A DNA stretch of 64,000 bases. Origin: Lysinibacter sp. HNR. GTDB lineage: Bacteria > Actinomycetota > Actinomycetes > Actinomycetales > Microbacteriaceae. Position numbers and translations under genes: made by a program. The DNA lies in assembly GCF_029760935.1 (NCBI RefSeq), contig NZ_CP121684.1, positions 992,001 through 1,056,000 of the forward strand, written 5' to 3'. The first letter of the stretch is position 1. Each line of letters begins with the position of its first letter. This document shows, in pieces, positions 1 through 7,094 of this stretch. The notes beneath the pieces were generated by a model. It did not search any database. It was not told the DNA's origin and saw only the letters and a list, made by a program, of their open reading frames with translations.

Positions 1-1
1 C

Positions 2-733
2 ATCGCAAATGGTGCCGTACACATACTGATCGGTGTTATTGCGTTTACTATCGCTCAGGGCGGCAGCGGTGACGCTGATCAGGCCGGTGCGCTCGGTGCT
101 ATCTCGCGCTCTCCGGGCGGTGCTCTTCTTCTTTGGGGCGCGGGGTTTGCGCTGGGAGGGCTTGCGGTGTGGCAATTGACGGGTGCTGTGTGGGTGAGCG
201 CTTCGGGGATTTCAAAGCTTTGGTTGGGGCGGCTGAAGGAGATCGCAAAAGCGATGGGGTTTGCAGCCATGAGTTGGACAACGCTTTTCTTTACCCTGGG
301 GGTACACTCAGATGCGGAACGCCGTTCGCAAGAGTTTAGCAAAATGATGTTGGGCACATTCGGCGGAGTAATCGTTTTGTTTCTCGTGGGTGCAATCATC
401 ATAGCTGTGGGGTTGGGGATAGCTTATCGGGGAGTGTCCCAGGGGTTTCGGGTTGAGATTAATTTTCCCGGCGGTATTCGCAATATAATTATCCGGGTGT
501 GTGGTGTGGCCGGACACGTGACCAAGGGTATTGCTTTTGTCATTGTGGGTGGGCTTTTTATCGCCGCAGCAATCTTTGCAGACCCGGATCAGGCGGGTGG
601 TTTGGACGGTGCTCTCAAATATGTTGCATCGTTGCCGTTTGGGTATTTTCTTCTGACGGCTGTTGCCTTTGGATTTGTGATGTACGGGTTTTATCTTTTT
701 TCTCGTGCTCGATATTTACGAAACGAGCCTTAA
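2..733 (+). CDS. DUF1206 domain membrane protein (5' end outside window)
   Basis: The frame is open from base 2, so the start lies upstream of the window; 243 residues are visible. The protein is hydrophobic and shows repeated units of two membrane helices followed by an aspartate/glycine turn, for example GGSGDADQAGALGAI and later FADPDQAGGLDGAL. This internal repetition is typical of DUF1206 proteins, which are about 270 residues long with three such repeats and have no assigned reaction. About six membrane segments are visible. It ends 42 bases before a tRNA-Ala gene. A weak inverted repeat without a U-run (about 721-752) overlaps the stop. Family assignment is fairly safe; function unknown. 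Confidence 0.8.
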   Translation: MANGAVHILIGVIAFTIAQGGSGDADQAGALGAISRSPGGALLLWGAGFALGGLAVWQLTGAVWVSASGISKLWLGRLKEIAKAMGFAAMSWTTLFFTLGVHSDAERRSQEFSKMMLGTFGGVIVLFLVGAIIIAVGLGIAYRGVSQGFRVEINFPGGIRNIIIRVCGVAGHVTKGIAFVIVGGLFIAAAIFADPDQAGGLDGALKYVASLPFGYFLLTAVAFGFVMYGFYLFSRARYLRNEP

Positions 734-775
734 CACCCGCAAGGTGTCTCGTTACGTGGTAGTGTCTTCTTGCTG

Positions 776-848
776 GGGCCTGTGGCGCAGTTGGTAGCGC
801 GCCTCGTTCGCATCGAGGAGGTCAGGGGTTCAATTCCCCTCAGGTCCA
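776..848 (+). tRNA. tRNA-Ala, anticodon CGC
   Basis: A full cloverleaf can be folded by eye. The acceptor stem GGGCCTG pairs with CAGGTCC with one G-T pair. The anticodon arm CCTCG-TTCGCAT-CGAGG gives anticodon CGC, and the T arm has the GGTTCAATTCC core. Discriminator A is at 848, followed by genomic CC. The gene is 73 nt. Its 3' end forms the left border of a pair of decayed IS481-like elements. Confidence 0.95.
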
Positions 849-853
849 CCGTT
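837..853 (+). repeat. 17-bp direct repeat, copy 1 (tRNA-Ala 3' end)
   Basis: The sequence CCCTCAGGTCCACCGTT covers the end of the T stem, the 3' acceptor strand and five bases beyond. The same 17 bases recur at 2159-2175, exactly between the two IS481-like elements. They flank element A as target-site-duplication-like repeats. Confidence 0.85.
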
Positions 854-2158
854 GTGATGAGTCGGGACATATGTCTCACATGAGTCGCGACATATGTCAC
901 AGTCAACGGGAGTTCGGCCATCGGCCGGGCTCCCGTTGCTGATTTCGCCAGTAGCTGCGTGTGGGGTCGATGGTGTTTGTGGCGATGACGTCGCTGGTTT
1001 CGAGGTGTACGACGGTGACGGTGTGTTCGTCGATGAGGATGATGACTCGTTTTCGTGCGTGGGCGATGCCGATTCCGAGGTGGTGCATTTTTCCGGCTCG
1101 GCGTAGTGAGATCTTTCCGGCTGGGTCGACATGGTCGTATCTGATGCGGTAGTTCCCGTCACCTGGTGATTGGTGGGCGGGCAGTGCTTTTGGGTGTGCT
1201 CGGTAGGTCTGTCCTGGTGTGCGGCGGCCGAGGGCGCGGTGTGGGCGTTGTTCGTTGTATTCGTGTTGGAAGCGGTTGAGCTGGGTTTGTAACTCGTGCA
1301 GTGTTGCCGCGGGTGGTTGTGTGGCGAGCCAGCGTTTTTGTGTTTGGTGGAACCGTTCGATTTTGCCTTGAGTTTGCGGGTGGCCTGGGCGACCGTTCTT
1401 TTGGGTGATTCCTAGGAGGGGGAGGATGTGCTCGAAGGCGTTGCGTCCGCCGACGAAACGTGCGGTGTAGACGACGCCGTTATCAGTCAGTGTTGATGCC
1501 GGCGCCCCGTGCTCATCAACAAGCGTAAGGAATGTTGTGACGACGAGATCGCCTGTGACGCGCGAATATGCGCGGTTATCGAGGAGGTAGCGGGAATGAT
1601 CATCGAGCCAGTTGAGGATCTCGATATCGGTGCCATCGGCGAGTGTCCAGTGGGTGAAATCTGATTGCCAGGTTTCGTTGGGGAAGTCGGCTTCGAATCG
1701 GATGTAGGAGTTTTTGGGGCGTTTGCGGGGTTCTGGGGTGATGAGGTTTGCGGTGTGGAGGATACGGCGGATGGTGGAGGTGGAGGGCGGGGTGTGGCCT
1801 TCGTGTTCCAGATGCCAGGCGATGGTGACTGGGCCGGCGTCGTGTCCGGCTGCGGTGAGTTGCTGGCGGAGGGTGATGATGCGTTCTTTGAGGTGTGGTG
1901 GAGTTTTTGTTGGGGGTTGGATTTTGGGCGTCGTGATTGGGGTTCGATGGCGTTGAGGCCTTCGGTGCGGGCTCGTTTGAGGAGTCGGTGGAGTTGGCGG
2001 CGGGATATTCCGTATTGGTCTGCGGCAGCGGTGACGGTGAGTTGTTGGGCGAGGATTTTGAGGATGGCGACGCGATGTTTGGACACGTCTTTCACTGTGA
2101 CGTATGTCGCGACTCAGGTGTGCCGTGTCTTGTGTGACGTATGTCGTGAACTCAGACA
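853..2158 (-). mobile_element. IS481-like insertion sequence, copy A (decayed)
   Basis: About 1.3 kb. The right end read inward (reverse complement) begins TGTCTGAGTTCACGACATA. The left end begins TGTGATGAGTCGGGACATA, a related imperfect terminal repeat. Each end carries a second internal copy of a TGAGTCGCGACATA-like motif, probably a transposase binding site. Its single transposase gene is frameshifted (see 903-2095). It lies between the tRNA-Ala 3' end and a 17-bp copy of that end. Confidence 0.8.
903..2095 (-). pseudogene. IS481-family transposase, frameshifted (copy A)
   Basis: Read from a GTG at 2095 the product begins with a helix-turn-helix (ISRRQLHRLLKRART). It then loses frame at a run of five A (plus-strand T-run 1904-1908). 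The rest of the transposase continues in another frame to a stop at 903. That part holds the rve/DDE core: WQSDFTHW (first D), LTDNGVV (second D), KIERFHQTQKRW (E) and the family-typical QRPHRALGRRTPGQ. Aligned with copy B, copy A carries two extra bases at this point, so mutation is likelier than programmed frameshifting. A programmed shift at the A-run is the alternative. Confidence 0.8.
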
Positions 2159-2175
2159 CCCTCAGGTCCACCGTT
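2159..2175 (+). repeat. 17-bp direct repeat, copy 2 (tRNA-Ala 3' end)
   Basis: Second copy of the 17 bases at 837-853, lying between the right end of element A and the left end of element B. It is too short to rebuild a tRNA. No third copy follows element B at 3469. Confidence 0.85.
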
Positions 2176-3468
2176 TGTGATGAGTCGGGACATGTGTCAC
2201 GGTTGGTGGGGGTCTGGCCAGCGGCCTGGTTGTCGTTGCTGATTTCGCCAGTAGCTGCGTGTGGGGTGATGGTTTTTGTGGCGATGATTTCGCTGGTTTC
2301 GAGGTGTATGACGGTGACGGTGTGTTCGTCGATGAGGATGATGAATCGTTTTCGTGCGTGGGTGATGCCGATTCCGAGGTGGTGTATTTTCCCGGCTCGG
2401 CGCAGTGAGATTTTCCCGGCTGGGTCAACGTGATCGTATCTGATGCGGTAGTTTCCGTCACCTGTTGATGGGTGTCTGGGGAGCGTTTTGGGACGTGCCC
2501 GGTAGGCCTGCCCTGGTGTGCGGCGGTCGAGAGCGCGGTGTGGGCGTTGTTCGTTGTATTCGTGTTGGACGCGGTTGAACTGGGACTGTAATTTGTGCAA
2601 GGTTGCAGCGGGTAGTTGTGTGGCGAGCCAGCGTTTTTGGGTTTGATGGAACCGTTCGATTTTGCCTTGAGTCTGTGGGTGGCCAGGGCGACCGTTCTTT
2701 TGGGTGATTCCTAGGAGTGGGAGGATGTGTTCGAAGGCATTGCGTCCGCCGACGAATCGTGCGGTGTGGACGACACCGTTGTCGGTGAGTTTTGATGCCG
2801 GGGCCCCGTGCTCATCAACAAGGGTAAGGAATGTTGCGACGACGAGATCGCCTGTGACGCGCGAATATGCGCGGTTATCGAGGAGGTAGCGGGAGTGGTC
2901 ATCGAGCCAGTTGAGGATTTCGGTGTCGGTGCCGTTGGCGAGGGGCCAGTGGGTGAAGTCGGATTGCCATGTTTCGTTGGGGAAGTCGGCTTCGAGTCGG
3001 ATGTGGGAGTTTTTGGGGCGTTTTCGGGGTTGTGGGGTGATGAGGTGTGCGTGGTGGAGGATGCGGCGGATGGTTGAGGGGGATGGTTGAGGGGGGTGGT
3101 GGGGTGTGGCCTTCGTGTTCCAGGTGCCAGGCGATGGTGATGGGGCCTGCGTCGTGTCCGGCTGCGGTGAGTTGTGTGCGGAGTGTGACGATGCGTTCTT
3201 GGATGTGGGGTGGGGTTTGTTGGGGGTGTGTTTTCGAGCGTCGTGATTGGGGTGCGTTGGCGTTGATGCCTTCGGTGCGGGCGCGTTGGAGGAGTCGGTG
3301 GAGTTGGCGGCGGGATATTCCGTATTCGTCTGCGGCAGCGCTGACGGTGAGTTATTGGGCAAGGATTTTGAGGATGATGACACGATGTTTAGACACGTGT
3401 TTGACTGTGACGTATGTCGCGACTCAGGTGTGCCGTGGTGGGTGTGACGTATGTCGTGAACTCAGACA
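2176..3468 (-). mobile_element. IS481-like insertion sequence, copy B (decayed)
   Basis: About 1.29 kb and clearly homologous to copy A, with many scattered differences, so the two are not a fresh duplication. The right end, read inward, is TGTCTGAGTTCACGACATA as in copy A. The left end keeps only one of the two internal repeat motifs. The transposase gene carries several lesions. Base composition turns AT-rich just outside its right end. Confidence 0.8.
2197..3405 (-). pseudogene. IS481-family transposase, multiply broken (copy B)
   Basis: Compared with copy A: the GTG start is GTC (3403-3405); a CAA codon is a TAA stop (3352-3354); a perfect 13-bp tandem duplication (unit GGATGGTTGAGGG on the plus strand, 3068-3093) shifts the frame; and one base is missing near the C-terminal end. 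With frames restored the protein has the same DDE core and ends at 2197. An unbroken 826-codon frame running through both elements (903-3383) is an accident of these shifts. Confidence 0.85.
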
Positions 3469-3674
3469 GTTGTGGAAGACAATACACAAAACTATCCAGA
3501 AAAAGCTTTAATTCTCTCTGATCCTTTCATAAATGATCAATAAAAACGGAATTAGATAAGTGTTTTGTTGCTTTGTTAAAAAATATTTAAATAATTATGG
3601 ATTGCATCACAAGTTTAATATATAGTTTGATTTATAAGAATCATTATGCCTTAACTAATAAGATTGGAAAGGTT

Positions 3675-3752
3675 ATGAAAGTATTGTCTTGCTTAGCAAT
3701 ATTGGGTACGGCACGTACCGCGATGGCAGCAGGAATAGGGAAATACTATTAA
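3675..3752 (+). CDS. Possible 25-residue secreted peptide
   Basis: ATG preceded by GGAAAGG with a gap of about three bases, which is closer than usual. The frame reads MKVLSCLAILGTARTAMAA then a short tail ending in KYY. The first 19 residues resemble a short signal peptide or lipoprotein leader, with one Lys, a hydrophobic stretch and an Ala-x-Ala end. It sits in the AT-rich segment beside the decayed IS pair. It could be the stump of a truncated secreted peptide such as a bacteriocin, or chance. I do not recognise a family. Confidence 0.25.
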   Translation: MKVLSCLAILGTARTAMAAGIGKYY

Positions 3753-4138
3753 TCTGTCATAGATTCATTTTTCGACGTAGATGACTCAGGTTCCAAAAAA
3801 TCTACAACTGCGTTGAGATACGAATTCGTGTGAATTGATGAGCCTATTGCTCTGACGCACACGATCATTATTGTCCGCTATCCGATCGTGGTGAACCCAT
3901 CAATCGTGTTGCTGCGCAATCAAACATGAGAGCTTCCGTCCTTGGAGGGCGAGTGCAAAACGTAGTTTTTTATGGGATGACCAGCTCTCCAAACACACGC
4001 TCTTGAGCTCTAACGTCTTTTCGTAGAAGCATCATCGAAGTGGGCAGTTTACTTCGTACGCATAATTCAACGAGGCCGAGCACTCGAGTCACAGATCATC
4101 TTTTGACTGAAAAAGGGGAAGGTCTAGCCAGCTGACTG

Positions 4139-4156
4139 TGTCATCTGTGCATGACA
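4139..4156. promoter_or_regulatory. 18-bp inverted repeat upstream of polysaccharide operon
   Basis: TGTCATCTGTGCATGACA has perfect 6-bp arms around a 6-bp centre, about 85 bp before the first gene of the hasA-like operon. Size and symmetry fit a dimeric repressor site. No regulator gene is adjacent, so the assignment is tentative. Confidence 0.3.
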
Positions 4157-4240
4157 ACAGGGTCCTAGGTCTCGCTTACTCTATCGCGGTATCGACTAGC
4201 AGTAAGATTTCGCACCCGTTATTAGAAGGAGTCAATGAAC

Positions 4241-4330
4241 ATGGATATAATAACTATCGGACAGGTCAGTATCGGAGCCTTAGTGGTGATCGTCGCAGCC
4301 GTCCTCCTTCGCGTGGTCGGCCGCAAGTAG
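4241..4330 (+). CDS. 29-residue single-pass membrane peptide
   Basis: An ATG nine bases after AAGGAG (4226-4231). An in-frame ATG at 4235 would add two residues but lies only three bases from the same ribosome site. The peptide starts MDIITIGQVSIGAL, continues as one hydrophobic helix of about 18 residues and ends RVVGRK, a positively charged tail predicted to face the cytoplasm. The stop is seven bases before the GTG of the hyaluronan-synthase-like gene, so the two are probably translated together. By position it could be a small partner or stabiliser of that multi-pass synthase, or a coupling uORF. No family recognised. Confidence 0.6.
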   Translation: MDIITIGQVSIGALVVIVAAVLLRVVGRK

Positions 4331-4337
4331 GCCGTCG

Positions 4338-5723
4338 GTGAACTCTCGATCCTTGGAGGTAACACCCAGGTTCGTTCCGCTGCCCACCGTCCGTTATGCT
4401 CCGGCACGTTTCGTGACCGCCTCGGTTATCATGCTGGGTCTCGCGGCTGCCGTGTTCGGGTGGAAAATCCTCCACCAGGCACTATTCTCGGTTCAGATCG
4501 TTTACATCGTGTTAGTGATCTGGATTTCGATTCAGGTCTGCCTTGGTCTCCTTGATCGACCACGCGGTCATCACGGTAGCCGGAAGAACGTCGCAGCCGA
4601 TTTTCTTGAGCTCAATGTTGTCGCGTTGGTTCCTGTCTATAATGAGGATCCGGATGCTGTCCAAGACTGTCTGCGTGGGTTTCTTCGTCAGACCCGACTG
4701 CCGAATGCCATCGTTGTGACCAATGACGGATCCTCGCCAGATATCGACTATAACGCTGTGCGAGCATGGTTCGAAGCCGCGAGCCAGGAGGCTGGCGTAC
4801 GCGGAACCTGGCTGGAGCAAGCTAACGGCGGTAAGCGGAGCGCACAGATAGCCGGTGCCAGGATCGAACCTGATGCCGATATCTACATCACGGTCGATAG
4901 CGACAGTATCCTCGATTCTCGTGCCGTGAGTGAGGCTCTCCTGGCTTTCCAAGACCCCAAGGTTATGTCGGTGGCCGCGGTTATCCTGAGTACCAACTAT
5001 CGCAGTTCGCTACTGGCCAGGGTGATGGATCTCTACACGGTTGGTCTTCAGCTCTTCGAGCGCTCTGCCTTCTCCCGGCTAAATTCCGTCTTGGTTAATT
5101 CTGGTGGATGTGCGTTTTATCGTGCCGAGATTATCTGGGACAATGTGGAAATCTATCTGGGTGAGACGCTGTTTGGCAAGCCGGTACACTTCTCAGACGA
5201 TAGCCTGCTCACTCTTTTTGCTCTTGAGCGGGGGAAGGCCGTCCAGCAACTCAGCTGTTTTGCATTTACCCTCATGCCTGCCAAGTTCAGTCATCACCGG
5301 CGTCAGCAGTTACGTTGGATGCGCGGCTCCTTTATTCGCTCGGGATGGAGAATGCGCTTCCTTCCTATGAACCAGTGGGCTTATTGGTTGCATCTTGCCA
5401 AGTGGATTATGTATGCGACCATGACTACGGCATTATTCCTGCTGATCTTCACCGGAGGACTTCCGGCCGGCACCCTTGCGAGCGGCGCGGTCGCAGGAAT
5501 AATTCTCTACACGGTGACCGTTGTGCGTTATCTATCGGTGATGCGTAGCGATCAGTCGACGGGGCAACGGGTCCTCACCTTTGCTACCGCGCCGCTCGCG
5601 GCGGTGTGGAGTTTAACATTTTTGCGTGTCCTCCGCTGGTATGCCATGATCACGGTTGGAAATCTTGGCTGGGGTACGCGCTCTCATATCGAAATACACG
5701 CTGGGGAAGGCAGGGAAGCATAA
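4338..5723 (+). CDS. Hyaluronan-synthase-like GT2 glycosyltransferase
   Basis: 461 residues. Two N-terminal membrane helices (about 26-46 and 50-71) precede a cytosolic GT-A domain. That domain has VPVYNEDP (98-105), TNDGSS (128-133), NGGKRSAQ (163-170), DADIYITVDSDS (179-190), SGGCAFYR (255-262), SDDSLLT (286-292) and QQLRW (323-327). C-terminal helices follow (about 351-371, 378-398, 413-430) and the tail has NLGWGTR (442-448). Order and motifs follow streptococcal HasA, including GKRxAQ, VDSD, QQxRW and WGTR. Such enzymes polymerise UDP-sugars and extrude the chain. The UDP-glucose dehydrogenase overlapping its end supports glucuronate use. Start is GTG, with no better in-frame start nearby. 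A chitin- or NodC-like product remains possible. Confidence 0.8.
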   Translation: MNSRSLEVTPRFVPLPTVRYAPARFVTASVIMLGLAAAVFGWKILHQALFSVQIVYIVLVIWISIQVCLGLLDRPRGHHGSRKNVAADFLELNVVALVPVYNEDPDAVQDCLRGFLRQTRLPNAIVVTNDGSSPDIDYNAVRAWFEAASQEAGVRGTWLEQANGGKRSAQIAGARIEPDADIYITVDSDSILDSRAVSEALLAFQDPKVMSVAAVILSTNYRSSLLARVMDLYTVGLQLFERSAFSRLNSVLVNSGGCAFYRAEIIWDNVEIYLGETLFGKPVHFSDDSLLTLFALERGKAVQQLSCFAFTLMPAKFSHHRRQQLRWMRGSFIRSGWRMRFLPMNQWAYWLHLAKWIMYATMTTALFLLIFTGGLPAGTLASGAVAGIILYTVTVVRYLSVMRSDQSTGQRVLTFATAPLAAVWSLTFLRVLRWYAMITVGNLGWGTRSHIEIHAGEGREA

Positions 5724-7078
5724 TGAGAATTTCTGTGATTGGATGCGGTTACCTTGGAGCTGTGCACGCAGCGGCGATGGCATCGTTCGGCCACGAGGTG
5801 GTCGGTATCGACACCGACGAGAGGAAGATCTCGGCGCTCGCTAGTGGTAAGGCCCCGTTTTTTGAGCCCGGGTTGCCTGAACTGCTTGAGCAAGGTGTAG
5901 GGGCGGGGCGGCTACGATTCAGTACCGACCTTAGCGACGTGAAGGAAGCACAAGTCCACTTCATCACGGTCGGTACCCCACAGGCACCGGGCAGCCAAGC
6001 CGCCGACCTGCGCTACGTCGACGCAGTGTTTGAGGGTCTGCTCGATGTTGTAAAGCCCGGCGACCTGGTCGTCGGAAAGTCCACTGTTCCGGTGGGGACG
6101 GCCGAACGCTGGGCGAGGAGGTATGCAGAAGTGACACAGGACGTACTGGTCGCTTGGAACCCTGAGTTTTTGCGCGAAGGATACGCTGTGCGAGACACGA
6201 TTGTCCCAGACCGATTGGTATATGGTGTGCCGTCGGGCATGGACGGGGAGCAGACTGCAGATATTCTCAATGAGGTCTACCGTCCTGTGATCGATGGGGG
6301 AACGCCGGTGATCATCACTGACTATGCGACCGCCGAGTTGGTGAAGGTTTCTGCGAACGCGTTCCTCGCAACCAAGATTTCCTTTATCAATGTGATGGCC
6401 GAGGTCGCGGAGGCGGCGGGTGCTGATGTCACGCAGCTGGCAGACGCAATTGGGTACGATGCCCGTATCGGACGTCGTTTCCTTAACGCCGGGGTCGGTT
6501 TTGGTGGAGGCTGCCTGCCGAAGGACATTCGGGCTCTCCAAGCACGGGCGTCAGAGCTGGGAGTTAACGCTGCGGTCAGTTTTCTTTCCGAGGTAGATCG
6601 TGTCAACCTTCGTCAGCGCGATCGGGTCGTTGGGCTTGCAACCGAAGTACTCGACGGTGAGTTGCGAGGGAAACGGATTGCCGTCCTTGGTCTGGCGTTC
6701 AAACCGCACTCCGACGACGTTCGAGATTCCCCTGCCCTTGATGTAGCTCGGCGTCTCATGGAGGGTGGTGCCGAGGTGGTGGCAACTGATCCTCAGGCCA
6801 TCGAAAACGCGCGCCTGCAGCTTCCTTATCTCGGTTATGAGGTTGATCTCAACGAAGCGCTTGCGGGCGCAGATCTTGCCGTGTTGCTGACAGAGTGGCC
6901 CGAGTACACAAGGATTGACCCGGTCGCTGCAAGACAGACGATAGCGGTGCCGAAGATTATTGACGCACGCAATGCGCTTGACCCGGCGCCCTGGACTGCG
7001 GCAGGGTGGACTTATCGGGCGCCCGGACACTTAAATATGCGAGTAGTAACTCCGGTTTTATCGCCCTTGGCAGGCTAG
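5723..7078 (+). CDS. ugd: UDP-glucose 6-dehydrogenase
   Basis: 451 residues. The enzyme oxidises UDP-glucose twice with NAD+ to UDP-glucuronate in the cytosol. Visible are the N-terminal nucleotide fold ISVIGCGYLG, STVPVGT, NPEFLREGYAVRD, the central NAFLATKISFINVMAE helix, the catalytic-cysteine loop GFGGGCLPKD near residue 262 and the C-terminal UDP-binding part VLGLAFKPHSDDVRDSPAL. The start ATG shares its A with the stop of the glycosyltransferase (TAATG), so the pair is translationally coupled, as in hasA-hasB capsule operons. A longer in-frame reading upstream (from 5606) is not needed. It converges on a wall-anchored protein 16 bp away. Confidence 0.93.
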   Translation: MRISVIGCGYLGAVHAAAMASFGHEVVGIDTDERKISALASGKAPFFEPGLPELLEQGVGAGRLRFSTDLSDVKEAQVHFITVGTPQAPGSQAADLRYVDAVFEGLLDVVKPGDLVVGKSTVPVGTAERWARRYAEVTQDVLVAWNPEFLREGYAVRDTIVPDRLVYGVPSGMDGEQTADILNEVYRPVIDGGTPVIITDYATAELVKVSANAFLATKISFINVMAEVAEAAGADVTQLADAIGYDARIGRRFLNAGVGFGGGCLPKDIRALQARASELGVNAAVSFLSEVDRVNLRQRDRVVGLATEVLDGELRGKRIAVLGLAFKPHSDDVRDSPALDVARRLMEGGAEVVATDPQAIENARLQLPYLGYEVDLNEALAGADLAVLLTEWPEYTRIDPVAARQTIAVPKIIDARNALDPAPWTAAGWTYRAPGHLNMRVVTPVLSPLAG

Positions 7079-7094
7079 ATCTGTCTCATTCTGA

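Larger units (their letters stand above)
3469..4234. other. Intergenic region, AT-rich left part, no long gene
   Basis: From about 3484 to 3760 the sequence is strongly AT-rich (runs such as TTAAAAAATATTTAAATAATTATGG), unlike the GC-rich surroundings. It suggests acquired DNA or a promoter-rich remnant. The only possible gene is a 25-codon frame at 3675. From 3760 to 4234 composition is mixed, with no frame or RNA I recognise, apart from a short inverted repeat at 4139-4156. Confidence 0.7.

Noticed and set aside
903-3383. Unbroken 826-codon minus-strand frame as one gene
   Set aside because: It reads through two homologous transposases and the spacer; its N-terminus and middle are out-of-frame low-complexity sequence. 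Two pseudogenes explain it better.
776-3468. Integrative element using tRNA-Ala as attachment site
   Set aside because: The tRNA-end repeat is 17 bp and ends at an IS border; there is no integrase gene and no third repeat further right.
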